Shown: piece by piece, positions 36,455 to 50,100 of the stretch | Layout of the letters: each line of letters begins with the position of its first letter | How positions within the stretch are numbered: position 1 is the first letter of the stretch | Assembly: GCF_910591885.1 (NCBI RefSeq) | Contig: NC_063275.1 | Coordinates: 9,164,501-9,228,500, forward strand | Length of the DNA: 64,000 nt | Direction: 5' to 3' | Origin: Bombus terrestris | Lineage: Eukaryota > Arthropoda > Insecta > Hymenoptera > Apidae | Program-made: the position numbers and the translations under genes | The notes under the pieces: model-generated | Databases searched by the model: none | Told to the model about the DNA's origin: nothing | What the model saw: only the letters and a program-made list of their open reading frames with translations

Positions 36455-37374
36455 CTAGTCATATTTAGTGCCGTATCTACTACCACCGTACCTATCTAGC
36501 TCTAACTCGCTTCTTTTTCTAGCTTATTCTGTTTTCGCCAGTTTTACGCAAGTTTTACGCTAGTTCACACTTTATTCGTTCGTAAACTTCATATCTTCTG
36601 CTTGAAAATAAAATCATTCTGTGTTCGGAAGAAAAGGTAGAAAGAAAGAGCAAATAGGTACGATACTTATAAATAAATACGATATATATGCATCTTAAGT
36701 TCTATGCGTCTTAAGCTGCAGAGATACTTTGCGTTTCCTGTAGTTTGCGACAAGGTGCAATTTCCTAGGCTGAAAGAAGATATCATTCGCTCGGAAACCG
36801 CATAGACCCACATATTTTCGAAAACGCTCTTTCCTTGTGATTTTAAAACAAAGGACGCACTTCTTTTCGGCTTTCCCATTCCTAGCGTAATTCCCTGGCT
36901 GATTTCTGATCTTTGTTATCCACGATGCCATAAATCGAACTTTCATTGCCCGAGATTATCTCTTCGATCAATCCATAAATTCGAGCGCAAAAATATTTAG
37001 CTAAAGCGTAGCACTTGAGCCGACAGTCTTATTTTTCTCTTAAACATTTCTAATTGTCAATAAGTAAAAAAACAAATCCTATAGGTAACATTATTTGTAT
37101 AGAACCAATTTTTTAAGTGGCTGGGGTAATTTAGCTTACCAATAGAAACGGTTCCATATAAATATATTATATAAATACATTGTATGTAAATGTATATTGG
37201 ATGGCGTCGTGATCCGGGAAACCTCAACGTTTAGCGACTGCGATGGTTAGCGTCTTCGGGTATTCTTCGTAGAATCAACACAAGCGAATGGTACAGACTA
37301 TCTTGCGTGTATTTTACCATCCTGGTTAAATGTGACGTTTCGAATAAATCGTAATGAGTTTATAATAACATGTA
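36455..37374. other. Noncoding DNA upstream of the candidate exon
   Basis: A moderately GC-richer patch at about 36480-36980 has two overlapping minus-strand open frames without recognisable content. The rest is AT-rich. Confidence 0.35.
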
Positions 37375-38242
37375 CCAGGTATGTAAATATGAAACCGGAA
37401 TTTTTGTATAGAAAATACACGTTTATTGTATGAAAATGATCAAAAATATTTTATTCGAAGTATTGCCCATCGCTAGCTATAATTTTTCCCACCTGTCTGG
37501 CAATTGGTGGATACCACGCCAAAAAAACTGTCGTTCTTTTGATGCAAATCAGTCATCGAGCCATTTTCGTACATTTTCGTAAGAAGTGAAGTGCTGGTCA
37601 GAAAGTGCGTGTCCCATCGATGCAAATAAATAGTAATCGGACGGAGCCAAGTCTGGTGAGTAAGCCGCGTGCGAAAGTATTTCCCAACGGAACGCTTCAA
37701 TCGTTTCCTTCACCGGTTTTGTTGTATGTGATGGTGCATTATCATGAAGCTTGATTCTTGATTCTCTAAGTAAGCAAAGCTTGATTCAAATCGATCATTT
37801 GTTGTCGGTAGCGCTCAGTATTAACGGTTTCGCCAGGTTTTAACAGCTCATAATAGATAACACCCTTCTGATCCACGTTCTTTGTTCCTCTCGTCAAAAT
37901 TGCCACTTCTGCATTTTTTAAACCATTCAAAGCACTGTGATTTACCAAGAGCATGCTCACCGTAAGCTTCGACAAGCATTCGATGCGATTTTGCAGCAGT
38001 TTTCTTCAAATGGTAACAGAAAATCAATGTTGTCCGCAAATCGTAGTTTCCAGGCACAAAATTCGACATGTTCAACGCTATTACAAACTATGCTGTTGTA
38101 TGAAACTTGTATTGTTCTGAGTCGAAAATGTTTGTGAGATGTCAACAAAGACTTTTGGCATCAATGACGCAATTTAGTGATAACTACATTATCAGCTAAG
38201 GCCATCTATAGGCAAATTCCGGTTTCGTACTTACAGACCCGA
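37375..38242 (-). mobile_element. Mariner element, mauritiana type, internally deleted, copy 2
   Basis: The element is 868 bp with TA at both flanks (37373-37374 and 38243-38244) and ends CCAGGTATGTAAATATGAAA and, minus strand, TCGGGTCTGTAAGTACGAAA. It is the same family and orientation as the copy at 13103-13818 and is very similar in shared parts, but its internal deletion differs, so the two derive separately from longer elements. Confidence 0.93.
37451..38069 (-). pseudogene. Mariner transposase remnant (copy 2)
   Basis: It starts at 38069 with MSNFVPGNYDLRTTLIFCYH and runs through the helix-turn-helix region (ESHRMLVEA-type, here KSHRMLVEAYGEH). After lesions near 37960 and 37900 it resumes with a segment containing VDQKGVIYYELLKPGETVN. 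A deletion joint near 37745 leads into HDNAPSHTTKPVKETIEAF and the YSPDLAPSD motif. The region that should carry the first catalytic Asp is missing. A single-base deletion relative to copy 1 near 37482 shifts the frame just before the C-terminus. The second and third catalytic Asp codons remain. It cannot encode a working enzyme. Confidence 0.9.
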
Positions 38243-38392
38243 TACATAGATTATATTCACACAAAATTCGCTTATATATTTATTCCTTGTTTTGTCCAGT
38301 TCGACATTCGGTAAATTTTTCTAACTTTGTTGCTAAATAACATGTGGATGTGGAATTCCCCCAGTGGAATACCATCTTAGAGTTTATCTATT

Positions 38393-38660
38393 TTATTTCT
38401 TCGGTGAAGTCAGTGAGGTGTTTTTTAGTCTGCTTTTTATGAGGGTTTTACTCGCTTCAGCAGCCAGCTGGTTTGGATGTGTTGCCGTTCTTTTCTTATA
38501 TTGTTTTGCATATCTACTGATTTCTTCTTCGACCGTTGATTCGAATGTTTGATCCCGGGCTGAACAGTTCTCCATACTTTGTAATGCCGAGTCTTGACCA
38601 TGCAGGATTTCTATGTTGCCAAGCTGCCGTCAGCCACCGACTAGTTCCTTTATCCTAGCT
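38393..38660 (-). pseudogene. Possible C-terminal tail of a non-LTR reverse transcriptase
   Basis: The minus strand is open over ENCSARDQTFESTVEEEISR and onwards to RLKNTSLTSPKK, with a stop at 38393-38395. The spacing Y-KKR-THPNQLAAE followed by RLK recalls the tail found after the reverse-transcriptase domain in jockey-type retrotransposons, where HxNxLA and RLK motifs occur. No catalytic RT motif is present. This is a weak family resemblance from memory, and an exon of a host gene remains possible. Confidence 0.25.
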
Positions 38661-39821
38661 TAAGGGCATATCTCGTTACGGATGCACTAATTGCGAGTTG
38701 GTTGCCTTTAAAAATAAGTCACTAGTTAATCGCCATCGTTGCTAGTTGCTAATTGTCATCCTTAGTCATTATTCATCACCGAATCGGTGTTGATCATACG
38801 TAGTCGTCATTTGTCACAGCTAATAGTTATCTATCATCTCTAGTTGCTTCTCGTTATCGCTGGTTAGTAGTCGAATCTAGTTCTTAGCAATCTTTTCAAT
38901 AGCTATTTCCCATTCTAGTGGGTGGTTGTTCGAGCTAATTAGTTTTATTAGTCGGCACACCACGTGTAAATGTCAATCAATCTCAAACGATCGCAACATT
39001 CAATCAACTACAAAGAATAAATACTGATGAATGAAACTTTTAACAACATATTTGCTTACTTAATAAATAATAATTAAATACATCTCAAATATAATATATG
39101 ATAAATTAATAAAAAATATAAAGCTAAATAAATAATATAGAAGCAACCAAGTTTAATTATTGCTATTATCTATCTCGGATAGAAAACTAGAATCGTGTAA
39201 TGAAATAGGTTTTTGTAGCGTGGAACCACAGGGAGTATAGCTTGTTTGTAGTGGAAAATAGATTCTTCTACATGCTAGCATAGAACAACTTCAGCAGTTG
39301 GTCGCATGATACAACACCTATATTGTAGAACAACTAGACAATAGGCGTGAGCACTCTCATTTCTTCACTGTTACCAGTCTCATCGCCGTATTTACCGCAA
39401 TACGTAAATGTTTACTAGCGCCATCAATACTTGTATGCTAGTTTAAATCCCTGTTTAAATTAAATAAACGAATAAGAACAAGATATTTTTGTTTTTTCTA
39501 AATTTTTGGGTGCAAATTTGAATATGCATACAAATTAAGTATGAAAATTTTATTTTATATGTTTGTTTCACAAAACATAATTTTTATAGCCAACATTGTA
39601 CGTAACTGATTTAATGTTTTATAAATAATATATTTTAATAGGACAGTTCTCTGATATATTTTATTTCAATTTACATTAATAATAATTATCGTTGCTTGTA
39701 GTAATTTTAATAACCTTATTTAATGAAAAAATATATTTGTTTTCCTTATGTGTATAGAAATGATATATTTATAATTCGTGTAAATACAATTGTATAGTTG
39801 TTCATTTAGAAATGGTACAAT
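38661..39821. other. Noncoding DNA between the mariner region and SREK1IP1
   Basis: About 38690-38960 is rich in imperfect repeats of GTTGCTAGTT/GTCATC type on the plus strand without an open frame, perhaps continuing the possible retroelement to its left. From 39000 onwards it is plain AT-rich DNA. Confidence 0.35.
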
Positions 39822-39827
39822 TTTATT
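39822..39827 (-). terminator. Poly(A) signal for SREK1IP1
   Basis: AATAAA on the minus strand lies about 80 bases after the stop codon of the gene at 39906-40352. Confidence 0.5.
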
Positions 39828-39905
39828 ATATACATAATATTGATGGTTTGTGCAAAATATTTACAATCTTAGAATTATTGAGCAGTTATAGGCAACTTCC
39901 TATCT

Positions 39906-40352
39906 TCACTTATCATCACTGTCGCTGTTAGATGAATTGTCTTTTTTATGTTTTTTATGTTTTTTATGTTTTGATTTCTTCTTTTTCTTTTTATGTTTAC
40001 ATTTTCTGCCTTCATCACTGGAAACTTCTGTTTCTGATTCACTGCCACTTGTTTCTGACTTCTTGCGTTTTTTAGATTTTTTCTTGTACTTTTTCTCTTT
40101 GTGTTTCTTTTTGGTTTCTTGGAGTTTCCTTTTTAATTCCTTTTCACGTAATTCAGTCAAAGGGGTGACATAATTTTCATCACTGTCAGAGCTAGTACTG
40201 CTAACATCCAGCACGATTTCTTTATTTGGATCAACTTTAATAAAATTACGGCACTGATATGTAAGATGTCCAGCATAACCACATTTCTTGCATGCAGGAC
40301 GCACATGCTCTTTATTTTGTGGAATTAATCTGGAAAGAAATTCTGGATCCAT
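39906..40352 (-). CDS. SREK1IP1: SREK1IP1-like zinc-knuckle splicing regulator
   Basis: A single coding exon encodes 148 residues. Near the N-terminus a CCHC zinc knuckle is visible at residues 21-34 (CKKCGYAGHLTYQC), followed by RNFIKVDPNKEIVLDVSSTS, the signature stretch of SREK1-interacting protein 1 (P18SRP). The remainder is a lysine/serine-rich tail with KKK-H and SDSD runs, as in the vertebrate protein of about 155 residues. The family binds the SR-related splicing regulator SREK1 and is nuclear; a role in pre-mRNA splicing is inferred from this. The start at 40352 is preceded by TTTTTATAG-GC, which looks like a splice acceptor, so a separate 5' untranslated exon is likely further upstream. 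The open frame is undamaged. Confidence 0.93.
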   Translation of the reverse strand: MDPEFLSRLIPQNKEHVRPACKKCGYAGHLTYQCRNFIKVDPNKEIVLDVSSTSSDSDENYVTPLTELREKELKRKLQETKKKHKEKKYKKKSKKRKKSETSGSESETEVSSDEGRKCKHKKKKKKSKHKKHKKHKKDNSSNSDSDDK

Positions 40353-40873
40353 GCCTATAAAAATAAATATAAAAATATATAAATGTCAGTTTTCTAAAGT
40401 TTTAATAGAAAAAATATTTATACATACATTTAATATCGAATTAAGAAAACTTAAATATAATATATTATAATATATATATAACATATAACATATTACAATA
40501 TATTATAAATATTATTGAGAAACAGATAATAGTTTACAATAAATATGGAATATTAACTTACTTAGTATTCACCGTTTAATATTTGTAAATAAACTCAATA
40601 CTAACCTATACTTCAATATTAACCTTCAATATATAAAATATTTTTATACAATTAAAGGTTTTCAATCTGTTTCGTTGTCCTTTCACGATTTGATGTGCTT
40701 CAAATTTTGGTACAAAACATTTGATATACAACAATATAAATTATAAAATCATACGTCAATCATCTTGTGATTTTTGTGTATGTACGTATTTACATATTCA
40801 CGCCATCTATGCATCGCTTCATTGAATTAGATATTGGCGGAATATTCAAATTTAGAATAAAATAGAAAATTTC
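40353..40873. other. Upstream region of SREK1IP1
   Basis: AT-rich sequence that should contain the 5' untranslated exon, an intron and the promoter. None can be placed precisely beyond the acceptor next to the start codon. Confidence 0.35.
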
Positions 40874-41151
40874 TTGGCGCTCTTGCACAATTAAATTAAC
40901 ATTATTAATAAAATTGTACAAGTTACAAGTCGCAAAATACTAGTAATAATAACATTTTTTATACAACAGTAATAAATTTAATAATAAATCAAATGGAATG
41001 TTACAAGTAAACTTTGCAAATTACAAATCGTTTGATTATCTAATTTGGCGTAAAATTATTAAATTATAAATGAAAAGTTTATTACTTACAATTTATAATT
41101 TATCAATTCTCTAATATTATTAGTTAGTAAATTATTATGCAAGAGGGCCTT
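40874..41151. mobile_element. MITE, TTGGCCCTTTTGCA family, copy A
   Basis: The left end TTGGCGCTCTTGCACAATTA pairs with the right end, which on the minus strand reads AAGGCCCTCTTGCATAATAA. A related copy with the same termini lies at 52701-53132. The interior of both is AT-rich with repeated ATTACAAATCRTTYGATTAT-type text and no coding capacity. The superfamily is uncertain and no target duplication is clear. Confidence 0.6.
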
Positions 41152-44100
41152 CATGGTAATAGTTTCATAACACGTATTACTATCATAAAAGTAGATTCAA
41201 TAAGATGTAAGTAGGAGATACTAAATACCTTCTAGAATGAATTTATAAATTGTAGTTTATCAGATTCAAGCATATTTACATAATTAATGTACAGCTCTAC
41301 TTCTATACTTCTATTTCTAACACCAATATCTACATAATATCATAGAATGTAAAAATTAACTATAAATACTTTTATTATCTATTATCGCGTACCACAGGGG
41401 TAAGTCGAACTATGTAAGAAGAAATCCTTTTATTACAACATTATAAAATCTACATTTACATAGTCTACGATAAAATACATTCACGAAATGAAGCGATGAC
41501 TTTTTTTCCTTTTTAATCTTTAATGTCCGAGATCGCGTCGAGATTGACGCCTGCGAAAAATACATCAATGCGAAATACATTCAGTACAAAATAAACATAT
41601 TTATATATTATATACGTCAATATACTACATTAACTAAGAAGTCTCGCATTGCTTTAAATTATAATTATACAAGTTATACGAGGCGCATGACACTCATCTA
41701 CTTGACTAAACTAACACGACACATTGATCCTTTCTACGCTACACTTTTTTTTAATTAATTTAATCTAAATCTCTTAAGATTAATCGATGGTTAAATAATT
41801 TGGTATGTTTCGTCATGCAGACGATATAATGGACATTTATTCAGACACAACATCGATTTTATTTGTTTTTCTTTTTTTCCTTTTTTATTTTGATTAATTT
41901 AGATTACTCATTAATCATTTTACGTTACACTAATGTTAACTTTTCATACGAGTATCGTAAACGAAGTATAGCCCATATAGAAGAATCTATAGGGACAAAA
42001 GTTTCAATTTAACACTTCGATCAAGATATATACGAAGAAAACGAGAAACTTTATTGTGAGTTTATGGTCCTCAGAGTTCCAAGTATGATGACTTTCGGCA
42101 ATCTCGTTCGAAAAGTCATAAACTTACCCAGACAGTCATTGCAAGTCATCATGAAGATTAATCGCAGCTTGTTAAGATTTTGTCGTAACTTTAAAATCGA
42201 ATTAACGAACGTTTTTTTATTTGCCAATTATTGATAATAGAAATGTTCTAATGTAATTACAATAAGTTTCAATTATATCAAATTGCAGTCTTCGTTTTTT
42301 TCGCACTGACTACCTGAGTATCACGAAATAACTAGTTTTATAAATCTTTCTTTGAGGTGTGTCAAATGCTTATATTATATTTATATATAGTTAGAAACGT
42401 TATAAATTCATATATGTATGTATAAACGCACTATATTATGTGTGCAAACAATTGGAAACTTTTGCGACAAAAATGTTTTTGCAAAAGCTCGCGGTAATAA
42501 AAGGTAGTTAATCAATAAGATAATAATTGTTGAAGTACATGATGTGCAATGCTGATATGCCATAGTACCTTAATTAAGATTTTAGTTTCAATGCTTCTTT
42601 TACTTGCATATTGATATTTTAAATATTCTTTATCAATCGGAACAGAGATACAAGTTTTTCCAAACGAGACAAAAGGAACTTGCAGTAAAGAGTTAGTTAT
42701 TTGTATTACAATATTTGTAATGCGTGAGATGAGATGTTTACATATTTTGATATTAAATTTTCGTAAATGCAAAATATAGCAAATAATACATTAACTTCTC
42801 ACATAAGATATAATTAATAATTCCAGTTAATTAACTCATGCACTACTCAAATATCTAAAACTTTAAAGGAATCATACTTTTTGAAAATAGAAGCAGTAAT
42901 GTTAGTACAAAATATTTTTATATGAAAGATAAAAATTCGTTAACTTATTGAGTTAATTAGTTAAAGAAACATAGTATGATAGTTATATAATACAGCATCG
43001 GTATACTGCTTCTTATTTCGTAAACTGCACTATATCTACTTTCACCTACGATTAAGCTACACAAAAAACAATAGTTGATTCCAAACATAGTTAATAGTTT
43101 TTAGATTTGGCGGTATATACCACGTAGCACCAGATAATCATACAATGTAGTGGCATTTGCTATACTACATACCACTCATTTTTGAAGACGACTCAAGGAA
43201 TGGGATAATCTCTATTTCATACAAAATTGCGTTTATTTATCTGATCGTTACGCTGATTTCGAAAACAAGCAATGCTACAATTCGCAGTAGCTTCTTTAAT
43301 TGTTGGCTAACAACGTGTTAGTAAAATAATTTTTATTAATATGGTTCCTTCAATAATGAGTAGTGGAATTATTTCATAACAGTAAAACAGTAAACTGTAG
43401 AATAAAATTTAATAAATTCCAACATTTCATTTTCTCTCTTCGCAATGAAGCGTGTATTGTATAACCTTTGTACAAATTAATATTTTTGCGTGAATATATC
43501 CTCAATGATATACATACATATGTTATTAAAAAATAAGAAGTTGCTTCTCCAAAAGAATAACTTTGGACGGACACTGCATAAATTGTAGATGCGTTTCAGA
43601 CGAAAAAGCAATTATAATAATTATGTACGTAAACATAGAATATTGGAGGTATGTTTCCAACTTTTTTTTACGACAAGCGATATAAATACGCATGCAGTGC
43701 CTGTCGATTTTTCTTACATGTACGCTTTAACATGTTAATATTCGATATTAACGACTGTTGTTAGCTATCTGTTTATTTGCATTTTTCGAATGCTCGCATA
43801 CTCGCATATAATTCATACGCATAAAAACACCACCTATATACGTGGTTAATATAGTTTCTCGATTTTCTTATTCTATAATGAACAACGTTAAATGCAAGGA
43901 TATTAATATCAGCACAACGTAGTTAAATAATTCACCATGTGATGTGAATAGTAATGTCCATCAACAAATATAAGTAGGAATGATGAGTTGTTAACCTCCA
44001 CATTGATGATCCCTATTAATAATATTAATATAACCCTATTCGTATGGATGAAATTTTACCCCTTGCGAACTTTCTTTTCTTAAATATTATCGATTCGTAA

Positions 44101-47100
44101 TAATACGATCGTAATGTTGTTTATAATCACTGCGAACAATAACCTTTTAACTTTCTATTTGATATTGAATATAATGGTAATCAAAATTTCATTTCTCTAA
44201 CTTTATGGTTTAATATGATTTTTTAATTAAAGAAACATACTTTGGTAAAATATCATCCGAGAGAGCCTCATGGATTGGTAGCATTGGCTCTTGATGGTAA
44301 CTTCTAAGGGATGCTGAGTTCGATAATATTCATAATATAAAAAAAGTAAGCAATAAATAGAAATATGTTTTCACGACTAAGATGTGAAATTATTTAATAT
44401 TAGAGACTAGAACGGAGGATAATTAAATAAATAATCGAACTAGTTAAAGTTTGAATTTAATTTGAGAAGTTACGTAAAGGATGGTTCATACGATATCGTG
44501 CCTTGCATTATTTAAGTGCAATATATAATTTTTGATTTTAGGCGAAGTATATCCTATATATACGCACATTTATGAGTTCGTTAAAGAGTTATACCGCTAG
44601 AATTTTTCTTTCAATAGAACGGAAAATTTTATGATTGCTACTCATCTTGTAATTGAAATAAATAGTTACCTTTTACTTATCCCACTTTACCGCCATGTTA
44701 TCTATTTCATTGTTAAGACCAACCCTTTAACAGTATAACCCGGCAGAAACTCTCATTAAAACTCTCATTAAAGCTTGGGTCAAAAGCCATCAAATATGAT
44801 ATTTTAAATATTATATCTTAAATGTCATTATACGTAATATGATTAGTGATATTCATTTTTTATAAAAGGTTGAAAGTAAGTATTTCTTAGTTATCTCATA
44901 TCAGAAATACAAGAAATCTTGAGAATAAAGAGTTTAATTCATAAATTAAAACGACGATTACAAGTAAGTATTACCTTTCCTCAAGTCGCTTTGGAATTTG
45001 TAATTATTTATATCTTCGTGTGACAAATCCAGTTACGAAAATAAATTATTTGTTTTTGAGATGTTGAATATTAATTATACACTTAGGTAATATGTTTGAA
45101 AGCTTCATAAAACGCGGAGTCGATCAGTTTAGCTTCCGAAAGCTTTAAATGATAACTGGAAATATATTACTACAAGCAAACTGTATTACGAATCGATTAA
45201 ATTTTTAACTGAATTATTGTTTATTCTTAATTATTTGTCATTCTTTTTATACTGTCAAAGGGTTAAAAATCTATTTTACACAATGAAGTCAATAAGTCTA
45301 TCCATTGCTATCGACTGTATTTAATTTATTACTAATAATTTGTCACTTTACTCATTTTTTTTCACTTTGTTCAAATTAATCAAGTTATCTGAATCCAAAA
45401 AATTTGAACTCAAACAACGCGAAACCACTTTGGCAATTGTTATTTAGCTTAAAGTATCTTTTCATGTTTCTGTTCTTCTCCTCTTTTCTATCTTTGAATT
45501 CAAATAACTTCATTACTCTGAACGAATAAGATTTTCACGATTTCAATTTTCAATATCATCTCTTACTTATCGGCTTTGTACGAGGTAACTAGTAAAATCG
45601 GACAACATACGGACTAGCGTCGAAGCTTGCGACGAATTGTTGCAACAGTCGCAGAATAAAAAAAGTGTATAATAAAAAAGCAGCCGGGAAAAGTAGTTAC
45701 AACAAACTTTTTCCTGGTCCCATTTCTCAAACATTATCATCATCGGCATTTCTTATTTTCCACTCTTCTGGATTCTCGACATCCGATTTAGATGGCGACC
45801 GCTTCCGATGAAGTTGCCATAGCCAAGCTTTGTACTCGTAGTCGAACGATCCGATTTTGCAAAACTTTTAGCAAAGTTTCCGCCCCGCTGGTCGTTTCAA
45901 CGCCAATTTTCAATTTTGCACGAAATTCCATGGTAACGTATTAGGATTTCATTTTGATCTTCGATTCATTATGTTGAAAAAGTATTGTTTGGCAAAAATT
46001 GTCGCTTGATTTTTGTATAGCTCAGAAAGAATGACAAATTTATTAACTTTTTAGAATCATAATCTTATTTTTACCTTCGAACTTTATTTTTTTATGAAGT
46101 TATTACATTTTTGTTGGAATTAAAGGTGGTCGTCATTCCATAAGACTAAACTGTAATGTCTTTCGTTTACTAAAAGAAAATATGTTCAACATACAATGGT
46201 GTTTACAATTGTTTAAATGAAAGTGAATTATATCTACTAAGATTTCGTTTTCTGACTTTTCTCATTGGTAGAAATAATAATTAGTCTTCTTTAGAAAAGT
46301 TTCGTGTAATACGGCTTCGGATCGAAATACAATCTTTTCAAAGTTTATCAAAAAATTACTATCGAATACTTAATTCTGTTACCTTGACGAATTTGGAATT
46401 GGAATATTGAAAAATTTTCGTATACCTATTTTATCTTATAATAAAAATTTATTTTAATCATTATTAATTGTTGAAAAATATGCTATTAGAATTATAAATA
46501 ATAGAAACATAAAATGTATACAATATTCTATCACTATACATAATAAATATATACGTATATATTTTGCCAAGAATTGATATTTTATAAAATCTAAAAGCTC
46601 TATTTACGTAATAAAATATCGAAGCTGTGTATAAAGCGCCAATTTGGTCCTCGAGTTAATGTGTGTTAATTTGTGATAGATATAAAATACATCGTGTCTG
46701 ATTTTAAATTCCCAATTTAAAAATTTTCATGTAAATACACTTATAAATAACCTGCAGTACACAGTTTTTGTGTTTGATTATGTAGAATAATTCTGAACAC
46801 CATTATACCTACTGCCGAAAGTATAGTTAATGTTTGATAATAGCGATAACATATATATATTATTTGAATTTAATAGTAATTTTTAATAATAATAAATATC
46901 AATCAAGTAATTGATATTTAAGAAATGTTGGTAAAGAAAAATGCATCGAATAGATGTTTTGTATAGAAAAATGGTAGAAATTTATAATTGTTGGAATTAT
47001 GCAAAATTGAAAATTGTAATATGCATTTACGCCTCGTTACTGAACAATCATACCTAAAATTGTGATCACAGATTGACAGAAGGCATGTAACATACAATAT

Positions 47101-50100
47101 ATCATAGATGCAGTCAGAAGACACGTCACTGCGATAATTATCAGTTAATAAATAGAATTTGAAGACGAACTATACATGAGCTATATGTATATACAACGAA
47201 TGCGTTTTATTTTCATTTATAAATTTTGCAGTACGCTTCGAGCGAACAAACTAAAAATACATTTAATATCCTTAGAGTATTTGATATACCGATATAAGGG
47301 AGATATTAATAATATCCTTTTGATTTTTCTTCTCTTGTTACGACAAATTTCTCATTTTATTAAATATAAATTCTGTCTAAAGTATGATCAAGTAACATAA
47401 ATGATTCTAACTTACTGTTCTGTTATATTAAAAACTGAAACTATTAATAATATTGCAATTGAAATATTTGTTAAGTTATATTCATATTACATTTCTTTAT
47501 TTGTATAATTAAAACACATTCTTTTGCTTTTATAGAATAATACTTTGAATAGATTCTTGTTAAATTCACATTTCATTTCATCAGAAAAGTTGTACTCAAA
47601 GTAGATAAAATAAATTTGAAAATCGATGTTTCTTGAAAATAGTTTGAAGTAATATATTAGAGATAATATATAAAATATTCAATTTTCAAAATTAATAAAC
47701 ATTCTAGTTTAATATTTTTAACGAAATGCATTTTATCGAAGAAAGCTTGAAGCTACAAAACATATTAATTAACGAACATATTATGAGCGATATGCTTTAA
47801 TATGTACTGAATTTCTTTGTTATAAAATATTAACATTTTATTTTATTTTTATTCATTCATCCGTGTTTGCTAAACGCAAAACTAATGAAGTTTACAAGAT
47901 TTAGAGTAATTCTCAGGATAAATGAAAACAAAAAGTATGAGTAAACAAATTTAATAAAGCTGAATGTTTATAAATTTTGAAAATTTGTCTGTCTCCGATA
48001 AATAATACATTTGATTGTTCAACTCGATTAATCGATGCTCTATCATAGAATTGGGAAATTGATCTTCCTTTTAACTCCGATTTTCTTTTTATTCCTCGAT
48101 TATCAGTCAAACGAGAAATTTGTCATAAAAAATAAGATATTTGCGGTGCAATACGAATAATTTCTTCTTGCAACCAGGATTGAAATATATTCAAGCTACC
48201 TATTTGTACGAATGAATAACATGTATACTGCTTTTTAATGATAATATTGAAATCCTATAATATAGTATAAGTAATTCTTGGTTTTTAACTTTATCTTGTT
48301 TCCCATTCCATATGTGATATTAATCTATTAAATATGATATTATGATTCAGTCGCATTTTCTTCGTCGAATAAAATGTTTCACCTTTACTTCCCGATTTTT
48401 GCTTCCCGAGCTGTTTCACTCTGTAATAACGCATCCCTTTTATTAGAATTCACATAGCACATTCCTAATCAATTTTCTCCTTCTGACATTTACGAATTTC
48501 TATGTAAATATTTCATTTTTCCAAAATGTCAGACAGTCTTTATCGTGAAACTTTCTTCTTCGCAATTGGAGGCGAATGAAATTCGATAACATTTTACGTT
48601 ATTTGTTGAATAGTTTGTATAATTGTTTCACGCACGGTGTAACTGGCAAGACAATGAAAATTGTCGTATGAACGTTCGTCTAAAGATATAATTTCATGGC
48701 CGATATCAGTCGTTACATTTTTCAATTTACATGATTCAAACAGGTGTTAAAAGTTCTATGTTTGGTCGATACGAGACAATTCTACGATTTTGTAGAAACA
48801 GTGTCGACTTTTCTCTTAAAAGGCTCTCAATATTATAGCTTTAATTCGCTTCCAGTAGCAACACGGTGGAATACTTTTAACACTATCGCAGCACACACGG
48901 CTGTCTTACTTTCTGTTTGTGCAATAAATGCAAGTTCAACACGTGCTGCTCTTTAATCTGTTTTTAGATAGTAAAATATAGAAGTTTCATTATGCATGTA
49001 TACATAAATGAAGTTAAAATATTAAAAAATGAACGAGATTCATGAAGAAAGTGTTTACGTAGTTTACATCTAAAATACCAAGATTAATATTAATAGTAAG
49101 AATAAAATGTTAATAAAATATACATAGTAGCACTCGTTAGTAGAATAAAATGTTATATATAATAGGAATAAAACTTTCAAAGTACTAATTGTATGTGTGC
49201 AATAAATATCAATTAAATGAACGTAGCCGGAAGTATAGGAGCTACTTACTTGATAAAAGAACTTTTGAACTAAATTATCTCGTAAACTCGGAAGTTTCAA
49301 ACTGGGGGATCTTCATAGCGTGAGAAAAACTTTTCTTCGATTACTTTCAAGCGTTAAATACAGGTAGATTGCGTAACTCGAACAATTAGTTGCAAGAATT
49401 TCGTAATTAAATTCTTCTCTATCGTTAGATTAAGTGATGCGGGTTTATGTTTAAACGTTATTTGCAAAATTTAAGAGAAAGTTCCGTAAAGCGGTAAAGT
49501 TTCCCCTCTTTTGGACCGAAATTTCTCTTGGATTGATCGAGGAGAGAAAGTTCTACGTCGTATTGTAATCATATTTTTTAAATCGTTCTTACTTCGATCA
49601 TTAAAAATATGATTAGTGCAGAAGCTTTGGTTGTCGTGATAGTTTCCATGTTATATCTGAGTATTTGGATTATTATATGAATAACTGCTATGAAAGAAAA
49701 TATAACGATATCACAATTGCAAAAAAGTAATTTTTTAAGAGATAAACGAAATATTTTCATTTAATCGTACGCATAATTAAATAATCAAGAAAAAATGGTT
49801 GGAACGTGGTTATTTCTAAGCTGCATCAATTATAAAAAGATTTTGCTAACATTTATCTGAAATATTCAAATTTTATATGTGCCATTATCATTCCGAAATG
49901 GTAATATTTATCATTATATTCTTTACAGACTTTGTTTAAAGTAACGACTAGCTAATTTCATTTTTTTCATCGTACTTCAAAGGTTAAATGTGAAAATGAA
50001 AAGATATTCCTATATATATAGGAAACAAAAATTGCATCAAATGGGTGTTCAAGATTTATCTCATATTCTCATTTTCATTTCTCTTTTTGAAATTGACATC

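Noticed and set aside
36667..36946. Two overlapping minus-strand open frames
   Set aside because: They share the same DNA in different phases, neither shows a recognisable domain, and no splice pair defines an exon.
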